From assembly GCA_009809945.1 (NCBI GenBank), contig WTPW01000021.1:564285-628284 (forward strand): DNA of 64,000 nt, read 5' to 3'. Origin of the DNA: Gigaspora margarita. Taxonomy: Eukaryota; Glomeromycota; Glomeromycetes; Diversisporales; Gigasporaceae. The position numbers were made by a program, and so were the translations under genes. A model generated the notes under the pieces. That model was given only the letters and a program-made list of their open reading frames with translations, had not been told where the DNA came from and did not search any database. This document shows positions 11,375 to 21,297 of this stretch, in pieces (position 1 is the stretch's first letter; every line of letters starts with the position of its first letter).

Positions 11375-11732
11375 TTACTAGAATATTTAAAATTTCGTTG
11401 CCAAAGTTCACTTTTACTAACCCGCCTTGTGATCTAAACTGATATAGAATGCCTTTAAAATTGCTGCTTGAATGGTATGCAATTCCTTAAAATATTTTAT
11501 AATTATTAAAATTTTGTCTATTTGTTTTAAAAAATATAACTTTTAATTATAAATGTTGGTTACCTAAGTACAGTACAGCAGTAGTATAAAACACTATTTT
11601 CCTCCTAAAATTTAGATAGCATCCAACTATATCACCAGTCATATATCCAGGAGGATATAATAAATTATATATCGTGCCATTTCCTGAACAAAAAGGATAT
11701 CCATTGTCACTATAACCACACTCTATATTTTA
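11375..11732 (-). pseudogene. SPRY-domain protein, C-terminal half (degraded, inverted)
   Basis: Read on the minus strand from 11732: CGYSDNGYPFCSGNGTIY, then GYMTGDIVGCYLNFRRKI and VFYTTAVLYLGNQ, then (11460-11375) GILYQFRSQGGLVKVNFG. These are the hallmarks of the SPRY C-terminal half: G-Y-x-x-D-x-G, S-G-x-G, T-G-D-x-I-G-C-x-x-N-F, x-F-Y-T, L-Y-P-x-x-x-x-R-S-Q-G-G-x-V-x-V-N-F-G. A stop at 11547-11549 and a degenerate stretch separate the two blocks. Orientation is opposite to the N-terminal half at 10489-10908, and inverted repeats lie on both sides, so a flip of the 11146-11737 segment is the simplest explanation. Confidence 0.75.
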
Positions 11733-11737
11733 TTTTC

Positions 11738-11834
11738 CTTATATTCCTGACCTAAGGGATATGATGGAAATTAATTTGCAATAATAAGAAAATAAAATAA
11801 AAGTTTGCTATTACCGGGCATGAGCATATATTAT
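11738..11834 (-). repeat. Inverted repeat arm, right
   Basis: Partner of 11048-11145. The pairing stops at GGTCAGGAA on the inner side. Confidence 0.8.
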
Positions 11835-12200
11835 TTATATAATTTGTATTGTCTATTTTTTTTATTACTTTGCTTTATCAATATTCGATTCAAAGCATTC
11901 TATTCACTTCAATATGCTTATTTTACAGGTCCTAATTATGGGTCTCATCCACTTTTTAACAAGCATGAACTCGCGTGGATTATTGTGGATTATTTAAACT
12001 AGACATCTTATATTGTCTACTTGTGCATTTATTCTTAGATTTTCAATAATGAATTATAAGAATAAAAATTCCCAAAAAATGCTGGCAAACAGATGCACAA
12101 GAGCCAATCAGATTCAAGAATCGATGCATAGATCATTCTAGAACCAGATTTCCTAATTTGGTATATCCCCTGACTGCAATATGCATAAATAATTTATTGA
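11835..12200. other. No gene recognised
   Basis: A short open frame (11805-12002, plus) has no family resemblance I can name. Confidence 0.4.
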
Positions 12201-12400
12201 TACAAGTCACTCTTGTTATAGTGAAGTAGTCGGGACTATTAATAAAAATTTTTTAAAAATTTACTATATCAAGAGTTTATTAGTAAATTCCCTATATCAA
12301 GAAAATTTTATATAGACTGGTTTTAAAAAAATTTTCTAAATCTTCACTATAACTATGTCTTCACTATAACAAGAGTTTACTATAATGAGAGTGACTTGTA
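12201..12400. mobile_element. 200-bp MITE
   Basis: Exact outer inverted repeat TACAAGTCACTC at both ends, followed by an imperfect match through TTGTTATAGTGAAG. The interior repeats ACTATATCAAGA-like units. Confidence 0.75.
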
Positions 12401-12659
12401 TGACTTTAATATAATTTTCATATTTATAAACTTGTTTTTATTTGTCATTTAAATAATAATAATCTGTAACATAAAGAAATATATGTACAAATATTAAAAT
12501 ACAAAACACTACTATTAATTTAGTCATGTGAATGAATGATTTACAATGTGGTTTGTTTAAAATATTTATTAAAAATTTTATATTTAAGGTGAGATCAAAC
12601 TACAAACTTAAAGATAGAACAAAATACCTTGCGAATCTATGCTCCAAAAAGCAAAATGT

Positions 12660-12937
12660 TAACTTTCATCTAATTGTCCAAAGGACACTCGCAGGTAGAG
12701 CTAGAGCTGCAAATATTAGAATATTAATGAACATATACTATGACATTTGATGTGATGTATGTGATATAATGTTCAATATCAGTCTATCAAGATGTCACAC
12801 CTAAATTTTTTACTATATAAATTTATATTAATTACTGATCTGGATAAGATCAGCACTATTTTATGTTAAAATTTGGGGCAAAATTACTATAATTTTCATT
12901 ATTTACTAGAATCTGATGTCAGTCCAATGAAAAGTAT
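12660..12937 (-). repeat. Dispersed repeat R1, copy without palindrome insertion
   Basis: Read on the minus strand this matches 16450-16583 continued by 17462-17615, including TAGTGCTGATCTTATCC and TAGTAAAAAATTTAGG. The join falls on TTAA at 12828-12831, so it is a paralogous empty site for the 16584-17461 element. Confidence 0.75.
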
Positions 12938-13672
12938 TTTTTTATTAAATTAATAGCTCATGTCAACTAATTGAAAGTTTTAAAGCTCACTGAGATGCAT
13001 CTAATAGTGGTTAGATCATTCAAATTAGCCTAGTGTATGCTAAGATATCGCTAAAAATGATTGGCTGACTATATAAAATTCTATTGTAATATAGTAGATA
13101 AATTTAGGCTTTCATATTGATGTATTAAATGATCATGTAATGATGTTGACCCTTTGTTTGATTACTACTAGTTTATTTTATTTTTATTTATTTTTTATTA
13201 TTTATTTATTTATCTATTTGTATTGTTGCCCCAAGAAACTGTTTATTTGCTATGATGCATATTGATATTATATATCATTTTTTATGCATAAGATTGTATG
13301 CATAACATTATTATTGGTATTTTAGTCCATTGTACATAGTTTTAGGATAGAAGAAACTACAATTATAAAAAGGATCTAAAAATCCTTTTGCATCAATATC
13401 AAGTTAACAATCCACTATCATATCTTCTATCTAATAAAAAGCTATTTTTGTCTTGAATTTCTTCTAACAAAGACCTAGTCCATCCACATAATCGAACATT
13501 TCGATTACACTATATAAACAAACTAGAAATTTTATATAGTTAGACAATCATTTTTTAGCAAGATCTCTGCGTACACTGGGTTGATTTGAATGATTTAACT
13601 ACCAATAGATGCATCTTAGTGAACTCTACAACTTTCAATTAGTTGACATGAGCTGTTAACTTAATAAGATAG
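12938..13672. mobile_element. Inverted-repeat element with long arms
   Basis: Arms of about 130-150 bp (12938-13075 and 13535-13672) share TTAACAGCTCATGTCAACTA-type ends, CTAATTGAAAGTT, GATGCATCTA and a GATATC/GATCTC block. The interior includes low-complexity TTTATTTA near 13180-13220. Confidence 0.75.
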
Positions 13673-13785
13673 CTGTGCAGCATGTGATGCCGTGCAGAAC
13701 CAGTACGATCACGTGTGCCTGATAAAAATCAGCAATCATATTTTTTGTTGGACTTAATCTATTTGATTAGCTTGTCTAATGCAAA

Positions 13786-14048
13786 ATATGGGCTAGGTGC
13801 TGGAAAAAGAAATGAAATTGACAAAAACAAAGATCTTTGGAAAATCAATTTGTATATTGCGAATCTTATTATAGATCATAAGAAAATGCAAACTTTAAAG
13901 AGCTATAATGCAAAATTTTATTAATACAACTACTTTTGTGTCTTAAGTAAAAAACAATCCTAATCTTATTCTAAATTGATTTATATAAAAAAATTGCTTT
14001 TGAAAAAATTGTCATTTTCGTTCCTTTTTCCAGCTCCCAGCCCATATA
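13786..14048. mobile_element. Foldback MITE
   Basis: ATATGGGCTAGGTGCTGGAA near 13786 pairs with the complement of TTCCAGCTCCCAGCCCATAT at 14028-14047, continuing inward for about 37 bp. A related end (CCCAGCACCTAGTCCATAT) occurs alone at 24690-24710. Confidence 0.75.
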
Positions 14049-15079
14049 ATTGTTAAAGTGAACTTAATTTAATAATTAAATTAATCATATATACATTTGT
14101 CAAAACGCAATTATTAGGCCATGCAAAGTTGATTTTTTTTTTGCATTATATGGATTTCAAAATTCAGGACAGACGGGCAGATTTTTTTTAATTAACTGCA
14201 AATAGAATAATGTTCACATTTGAGGTTATATTTTCATTTTGCTCAACAAGGAATCAAAAAATTTACCTGTCAGTAATATTTTTCCTGTCAGTTCTATCAG
14301 ACTATTATGGGATTTAATGCCTCCATCAGGTGACACCAGATGAAATAGCAAGAAAAAATAGATGTCAAAAAATCGAATTAGCACAATTGGGATTTTTTTA
14401 AAAAAAAACAAAAGTGGAAAAATTGAAAAAATGAGACAGCAGGTAATGCAAAATGAAAAATAAACTTTCATTGCACTAAAAGGAACAAATTTAAACTTGA
14501 AACTGATAACATTTAATTATATATTCTTTTGAGTCACAAACCTTAAAGTGAACAGAATTAAACTTCATACTTATCATGGTAATTTATATTTTCTTGTAAC
14601 ATAATTGTTTAAGTGAACTGAATTAAACTTCATACTTATCTGCATTGCATTGTTAGTGCAACTACAGTGCCTAATCACCAAATAAAAGGCCTTGCATTGC
14701 GTAAAGGGCTCCTACCATAAGACTTTTTTGTTTTGCGTACCTTATGGATTTTCATTTGTTTACATCATTACGATATAATATTTTTCTAATTATATGCCAT
14801 ATATAGTGGAATCGCCATAGCCCCAAATAGAAAAGCAATGTGTCACAGCAATTTCAGGTTAAAGCACATAGTAACTGCGCATGCTGTGCCATAATCCTGT
14901 TCTTGCACCTTGCCTATCGCTATCGATATTTGTTTATTACTTTTCTCAAACATGCTTATGGGCATGGTATTTCTGCCTGCAATAGCCATATTCTAGTTTG
15001 TATATCTGGTTTTTCCACACTTATTGTTTGTTTATTTCCCTTTCACAAACAAAGCATTAAGCCTAATCTGTACTGTCGA
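14049..15079. other. No gene recognised; short direct repeats
   Basis: A unit of about 36 bp (AAGTGAACNGAATTAAACTT then CATACTTATC) occurs at 14546-14576 and 14611-14641, with a shorter relative near 14058. A plus-strand open frame from 14840 is not protein-like until its last 30 codons. Confidence 0.5.
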
Positions 15080-15175
15080 CATAATGGTACTGGCACATGT
15101 AATTTTGGATCTGGCACAAATGAAAAGCCTGTTTTTGCACCAAGTATGCCTCAAGGCATAGGGAGCCACCTTTAA
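15080..15175 (+). pseudogene. SPRY-domain fragment
   Basis: The end of an open frame reads YCRHNGTGTCNFGSGTNEKP then FAPSMPQGIGSHL. This resembles the SPRY stretch G-Y-H-G-D-x-G-x-x-F-x-G-S-G-T-G-K-P-x-G-P-x-x-x-x-G-D-x-I-G-C with the key D lost. Only about 30 residues support this, so it is tentative. The flanks show no further SPRY similarity. Confidence 0.4.
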
Positions 15176-16449
15176 CTTTTGCTCAAAGAAATTGTAGTCA
15201 AAGTGAGTTAAAAAGAATTCAATAGAGTTATTCAGTGTAGTCTAAATCTATGTATATATTAAGAGAGGAAAAGTATATAATACCCTTCTTTTTGTTTCAA
15301 TAAAGATAACTCATGAAGAGTTCAGATTTGAGTTCTAACCTTCAAAATAAGAGTAGAAGTGTTAAGAAGTTTTTCTTTGTCTTTAAACGATTTTTTTTGT
15401 AATAAAATTGCTTATTGAACTTACCCTGTACCTGTAGAATTCATTATTATTAGAAAAGTTGTATTATTATTTATAATTCTGTAATACACATTTTGAACTC
15501 CATTTAGTTTGTAAACCAGTTAAAAGAAGAAATCAAATTAATCACTTTTTATATAAAAAAAAAAGCATTAATCTATTAAATCCCTTTGATTATCTGATAT
15601 ATTTAACAATCAATTGATCCCATTGTTCAATTAATCACCCACATCAATCAATTTCGTATTGAACCGTTCATACCTTGAGCCCTAGAATAACAAATAATGT
15701 AAATAGAGTGGAATTAGAACACCAACTGAATCCAATTAAAAGAATAAAAGAAATACTTATTTACACCCCAGCAAGACTCAAATGACCTTCGAGACCCGGA
15801 CCAAATCTACAATGCCTCTTTCTGCCTGCCAATTCGAGGATCAATAGTTTTAGACTTTTGTTTTGATTAGATAGTAGTATTGTTGTATTTAGTTGTAGAT
15901 TCGATTTCTACCCCTCTTACAACAGTTGTGGAACCTACCTGCACTTATCAATCAATAATTAAGCAAGCAATAATATATTATTCTAAAAAAAGAATAACCT
16001 TTTAGTAATTCAGTGAATGCGATATCTTTAAAACGAAACTAGTTACAAAGCAAAAGACGAACCCAAGTTCAAAAAAAAAAAATTAAAATAAACAATAGCA
16101 AAATCTAATGAATGTGCAAAATTCTAAAAAAAAATGAACTAATAATCTTTAACGTCATCACAATTAATAATATGAATGCTCGAGAATGTTGCAATAGTAA
16201 TTAATGTTCATAACTTCATCATCTTTGCATCATAAATAATTAATAATCAATAACGCCAAATTTCATTATAAAAGCATGATCTACATGCGGGTTATATGCA
16301 AAAATTTTGACTCCTTCCAAAAATGAATAAATGAAAATCATTACTTCTGCCAAAAAAGGATTTTGCAAAAATCAGCATAGTGGACATCAAAAAAGTTGAA
16401 CGATACCATCCCTCTACATTTTATGTTGCACATTCCATGTGATCATACT
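15176..16449. other. No gene recognised, slightly less AT-rich middle
   Basis: Around 15750-15950 the sequence is less AT-rich (for example CGAGACCCGGACC) and may be a gene relic, but no frame on either strand gives a family I can name. Confidence 0.4.
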
Positions 16450-17615
16450 GGTATAAAAAATACTTTTTATTGGACTGATTTCAGATTCTAGCATATAATA
16501 AAAGTTTATATTGTACTTATTCCCAAAATTTACTATTGTTCCAATATGGTAATAGTGCTGATCTTATCCGGATTATCAATTAAAAACATATAAAATTACT
16601 ATATAACTTTAAAGCCATGATTCTTTTGGATTTACAAACCAATTATTTTCAAATTTTGAGATTAAGTATATCAAGAATAGTAGAATAAAATCACTTAAAA
16701 CAGTTTTTTTAAGTTTCTATAAAAATTGAAGATTTTACTAATAAAATTTTATGAAAAAGAAAATTTTGTTAAATCTGAAGCTAAAATTATATGTAAAATT
16801 TTATGTTAAACAAAGTTTACTTAGATGACAAAATTAGTTGTCTTAATAAAAAAAAGTTTGCTATATACTAAAGCTAAAAATTTCAAAATTTATATACAAC
16901 TTTTTTTTTTGTTAAGAAAATCTAGTTTGGGCTAGTAAGTAAAATTGTTCAGCATGAAATTTTATAACAATAATAAAGAGTAGAATTCAATTTTTTAAGC
17001 ATTTTACTAAGTAAAAAATTGAATCAAATTTTTGTAAAAAAATTTTTTTTGTAAAAAAAACTTGATTCAATTTTTTACTTAGTAAAATGTTTAAAAAATT
17101 GAATTCTACTCTTTATTATTGTCATAAAATTTCATGCTGAACAATTTTACTTACAAGCCCAAACTAGATTTTCTTAACAAAAAAAAAGTTGTATATAGAA
17201 ATTTTGAAATTTTTAGCTTTAGTATATAGCAAACTTTTTTTTTATTAAGACAACTAATTTTGTCATCTAAGTAAACTTTGTTTAGCATAAAATTTTACAT
17301 ATAATTATAGTTTAAGATTTAACAAAATTTTCTTTTTCAAAACTGTTCTAAGTGATTTTATTCTACTATTCTTGATATACTTAATCTCAAAATTTGAAAA
17401 TAATTGGTTTGAAATCCAAAAGAATCTTAGCTTTAAAGTTATATAGTAATTTTATATGTTTTTAATATAAATTTATATAGTAAAAAATTTAGGGTATAAT
17501 ATAGTGTGTCATCTCGGTAGACTGATATGATTATATATAAATTTTATATGACGTGAAGAGTGACATATTACCTTGGACCTTCTAAATGTCTGCAGCTCTA
17601 GGTAGAGCAATAGTG
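16450..17615 (+). repeat. Dispersed repeat R1, split by a palindromic element
   Basis: 16450-16583 and 17462-17615 together match the complement of 12660-12937. The two halves are separated by the TTAA-flanked palindrome. Confidence 0.7.
16584..17461. mobile_element. 878-bp palindromic element with TTAA duplication (piggyBac-type target)
   Basis: TTAA at 16580-16583 and 17462-17465 flank inverted ends AAACATATAAAATTAC / GTAATTTTATATGTTT. The arms of about 430 bp are near-identical except for a stretch of about 40 bp present only in the left arm; the centre is near 17030. The R1 copy at 12660-12937 has a single TTAA at the same place. TTAA duplication is characteristic of piggyBac elements; no transposase is encoded. 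A relative lies at 46052-47008. Confidence 0.85.
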
Positions 17616-17620
17616 GAATA

Positions 17621-18385
17621 CTTATTTTGCGAGTGATACAAACCCAAAAAGGAAATTCGACGTAAAAATAAACTAAGTTCGTGAAATTAAAAAGTTAGGG
17701 TTAGGACGTTAGGGTTAGTGGCTATAGTAATAAATAATTAGGTTTTATATGTAAAATTTCATTCCCGTCCCGTCATTTTCAATTAGTGCCCCAAGTCAAG
17801 TTTAAACACTCGTTTTCTTGTATTTTCTTGTATTTTTCTTCGCTTTGCTCACGTGTCGGGCTGATCTGGGATAGGGTGTCCAGGATTATGCGATGCGATA
17901 TTATGCGCATAATTTGCTATTTTTCGCATCGCATATGCTTCGCATAAACAAGCAAAAAAAAGCATAAATCACGTGAATAAAAGTTGATTGGTTGTTGGGA
18001 ATATGTTAACTTCATCCGGCAAGCTTTAAATTTGTAATTTAGGTGACAGAGTGATGATAGAATGTAGGTCCCGAAAAGTTCCGATGTGGAAAATGAATGA
18101 ACTTAAATTACGAGCATAGTTGGAGCAAAATTTTTGGTGAACGTCCGAAAAAATCCGAAAAACAGAACTAAAAGAATTAATTACATATAATAAAAATCGC
18201 ATAATCGACCTAATTGATCGCATAATTTTAAATTTATTTCGCATCCATCGCATAATCAACCTCAGTTCGGCCGCATAATTTACCTCATCGCATCGCATAA
18301 TCCTGGACACCCTAATCTGGGATCATCACATTTTACGTTCTCCGATTTCCCGTTTTGGGTTTGTATCACTCGCACAAATAAGTGC
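17621..18385. mobile_element. Inverted-repeat element carrying a nested hAT MITE
   Basis: Ends GCGAGTGATACAAACCCAAA in inverted orientation (near 17629 and 18364), pairing over about 45 bp. It contains TTAGGGTTAGG / TTAGGGTTAG tracts at 17697-17720 and the 443-bp hAT MITE. Confidence 0.75.
17872..18314. mobile_element. 443-bp hAT-type MITE with exact 8-bp target duplication
   Basis: TIR TAGGGTGTCCAGGATTATGC on both ends. ATCTGGGA at 17864-17871 and 18315-18322 is the 8-bp duplication typical of hAT. Both subterminal regions are packed with CGCATAAT motifs, probable transposase-binding sites. These motifs create a meaningless minus-strand frame of repeated I-M-R. Confidence 0.93.
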
Positions 18386-18489
18386 ACGCAAGTACACCTG
18401 ATGACAAATTCTGAATCCTGATTGGCTAGATCAGGTGTAACATAACAAAATCAAAAACTGATGGTTATTGGCTTCGGACTTTTTTTCCT

Positions 18490-19590
18490 AGTAATATTGT
18501 AGAAGGTCACTCACGTATCTTAAAGCTACTACGGATCTTCTCGTTCGTCAACATAGGCGTAAAGAAATTTCTGAAGAAGTTTATAAATTTAGAACAGATG
18601 AAATCATATATTTCAAAAATACGATTGAAATATTGGCTTTTTACAAAATGAAATTAATTAATAATAAACCGAGAAAAGAAAATAAAGATTTACATGAAGA
18701 AATGAATAATCTCACTCGGAATTTCGGTTTACTTCGTTTAGATGAATCATTAGGAAGAAAAAAACAAGAGATTATAAATGCATTACAAGAAATTCGAAAA
18801 AATTAAATTTGTATAATAATAACTATAAACCAGGTAAAATATATATATATATTTAATTTTTTTTCATTACAATAATTTTATTTAATTATTTAAATCGTTA
18901 ATTAAGATACAAATGAAGCTGACCCTTCAAAGATTGTCGAAATTAAAAAATTTGCAAGCTTGGAAACTCCAGAAATTTTGGCAGAAATTGCTAATAATTT
19001 ATCTCCAAGAGATATTTTAAATTTTATATTGGTAAATAAGTCGATTTATTATAAGTTGAACAATCATTTTAGAGAATATCAAAATTTTTGGAGAAATTAC
19101 TTTTTCCGATTTCCTAAAAATTTATCAAGACTAGAAGTCCATCTTATACATATATATAAATATTGTCTACATTGTAAGGAAGTAATTTACGATCCTGTAA
19201 TTATATATGAATTGAAAGTTAAAATATGTAGACGTTGTATTGCCGATGCTTTAATGAGGTAATTAAAACTTGAATCTTCTTTTTTTATTGATTTATACGC
19301 CTTTTTTTAATTTTAATTTACTTTAGCCGCCAAGCATTTGAAGAAAACCATTTACCTGACGATGCAAACCCAATATTTAAAGTAGCAATTTGCAAAGCAA
19401 TTCATTGCGTTGAATTTATGAATGAACTATTTTTTTTTTAAACAAGATATCATAATTCTTCCAACGGAATTATACCAAATTCAGAGTGATGATTTGCCTA
19501 TAATTGGCTACAAAAGAAAGCAAAAATTGTTGATAAATATCAAAAAACCATTCTAAAGGCTAAAAAATCCTCTGATCTTATGTAAAAAAT
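18490..19590 (+). CDS. F-box protein gene, 5' end missing, frames broken only at homopolymers
   Basis: Three coding blocks. Block 1 (about 18496-18835) encodes a charged, probably helical segment (LLVRQHRRKEISEEVYKF...). Block 2 (18907-19259) opens with DTNEADPSKIVEIKKF and then the F-box, LETPEILAEIANNL / SPRDILNFILVNKSIYYKL, followed by CLHC and CRRC about 20 residues apart, a possible zinc site. Block 3 (19327-19590) continues with RQAFEENHLPDDANPIF. Introns 18836-18906 and 19260-19326 are GT-AG. Blocks join in one frame only if single-base length errors are allowed in an A run (about 18796), a T run (about 19431-19440) and an A run (about 19523). F-box proteins bind SKP1 and bring substrates to SCF ubiquitin ligases. 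No upstream ATG is visible; the inverted-repeat element at 17621-18385 lies just upstream. Confidence 0.7.
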
Positions 19591-19659
19591 TTTAAATTTG
19601 TAATAAATTTCATCTTTATAAAATGTAAGAAAAATATTCATTTATTTTAATATTAGAAT

Positions 19660-19800
19660 CAAAATGTGTAAAAGTTGCATTGTCCCACTTTATTGAGGTA
19701 AATAAAAATGACATTTTCTCTCTTATTGGATTTTACACTTTTTGATCGCAAATATTTTGAAGAAATTTATTCACTTAACATTCAAGTCCATCACTCAAAA
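19660..19800 (+). pseudogene. Fragment of a second F-box gene copy
   Basis: IKMCKSCIVPLY followed by GGTAAATAAA, a GT...-type gap, then RKYFEEIYS-like codons parallels the main gene's VKICRRCIADALM, its intron donor, and RQAFEENHLP. It is therefore a degraded tandem copy of the block 2/block 3 junction, lying about 450 bp downstream of the first. Confidence 0.6.
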
Positions 19801-20040
19801 ATAAATAACTCGAGTAATTGATTCAGTATATTTTCAACAAATTCAAGGATCCTACCTAGGCATCGACATTCGTACAACCCTTCTCATCTCATTTACTATT
19901 TTACTTTAAAAAGATGTAGAGAGGTGCGTGAAAGAATTCAATCAAGTTCCTAACGAATAATGAATATCAAAAATATGTTATAAAACATAAACATCCTGCG
20001 ATTAATAATCAAAATATGTCGTTCTACGTTTCATTAGGGT

Positions 20041-20790
20041 GTTCAAATAAGATTTCTTTATAGTTACCGTGTTACAAAACTTATGTTATTCCAGTAATAC
20101 ATAATATGTGGTCATAATTGGGTTGGTTTTATTGGAAATATGTAATTTTATCATTTGTTGTTGTAAAACATCTTATTATAAAAGTTAATATTCTGGTGAT
20201 CACGATATGCGATAAGGTTGTTAGTTTGTATTATCGTGATTTTTACAGCAATTTACTGTAAAAAATTCTGTTACAGAATTTACTATTCTAGCATGTAGTT
20301 AAATAAGTTAAAAAATTTATATTTTTGAGTTATCATGATTTCTATGTAGTTAAGGTTAGATTTGTTTGTATTGAAATTATCATGTCTATTCAAGTCATCA
20401 TAAATCTTTTTGTTACAGAATTTATTTACTATTTTGCTAGGTGGCTAAAGAATGAAATAGTTTGCATTGGAATTATTGTAATTTTTATCATGCAATTCGT
20501 CAAGGTTTACCTACCCGCAGCTTAAAATTCATCAGATTCGCAATCAGTCTCTCATGCTGCATATCGTAATTCCACTCACTCTTTTCAAATTACTAATATT
20601 CTGTTTCAGAACTTGTTATTTCACAGTATGTGTTAATATCGGGGTATTTAAATTGAAATTATCGTGATTTCTCTCTAAGCTATTGTATACAATTCTCGTT
20701 ATTCCAGTGGGTGGTTGAGTTAGTTTGCATTAAATTTATTGTGATTTCTATATAACTAAAATTAAATTATTCTTGTATTGCAAATTAATG
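20041..20790 (+). repeat. Dispersed repeat R2, tandem diverged units
   Basis: About five to six diverged units of roughly 100-160 bp, each with versions of TTGGAATTATCGTGATTTCTA and AAAAATTCTGTTACAGAATT. The same family appears at 25850-26060, 26640-26740, 30440-30880, 50500-50945 and 53800-54050. The open frame at 20325-20525 is part of the repeat. Confidence 0.7.
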
Positions 20791-21031
20791 TGATTATATA
20801 ATGTTACTACAGTATTAGGGTGTGGCAAGTCGGCAACTTACCATTTTGGTAATGTATTGAAGCAAAGGGTGATGATTTGGCAATGTGGCAAGATAATGAG
20901 ATCTGATTGGTTAGCCTTATAGTTATATATATGCATAACAGATAAACTCAATTTTGATTAAAAATATTGTAGATAAACTAATATACTTTTTCAATATTTT
21001 AGTAATTGAAGGCTTGTTTCAATTAGTTTAA

Positions 21032-21190
21032 TATATCGTTATCGTGCAAACTCATATGATCATGAAAAAATTTCTTATTGTTATTTTTTCTATGTTATTA
21101 CGTAATCACAACAACCCAAATTAAAACTCAGTTAGCCAATCACAACTTTTAAACCATGATCATAATTGCACGATAACATCGATATTGGAT
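21032..21190. mobile_element. 159-bp MITE
   Basis: ATATCGTTATCGTGCAA ... TGATCATG pairs with CATGATCATAATTGCACGAT and AACATCGATAT at the right end. Confidence 0.75.
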
Positions 21191-21191
21191 C

Positions 21192-21297
21192 ATGACATTA
21201 CAAAATTTGTTCTGTCGGAACAAATGATTGGTCGAAACGTGCCGCGTAGCGGCACGTGTCAGCCAATCATTTGCTCCGACAAAACAAATTTCATGAT
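21192..21297. repeat. Compact perfect-stem foldback
   Basis: TCATGA...AAATTTGTTCTGTCGGA...CAAATGATTGGTCG...ACGTGCCGCG turns at about 21243 into the complementary arm GCGGCACGT...CCAATCATTTG...AAATTT. CpGs are retained in both arms, suggesting a young copy. It directly follows the MITE at 21032-21190. Confidence 0.85.

Noticed and set aside
14840-15079. First part of a 111-codon frame as a protein
   Set aside because: Residues are cysteine/histidine/phenylalanine-rich without family pattern; only the last 30 residues resemble SPRY.
18026-18310. Minus-strand frame with repeated I-M-R
   Set aside because: Created by CGCATAAT subterminal repeats of a hAT MITE.
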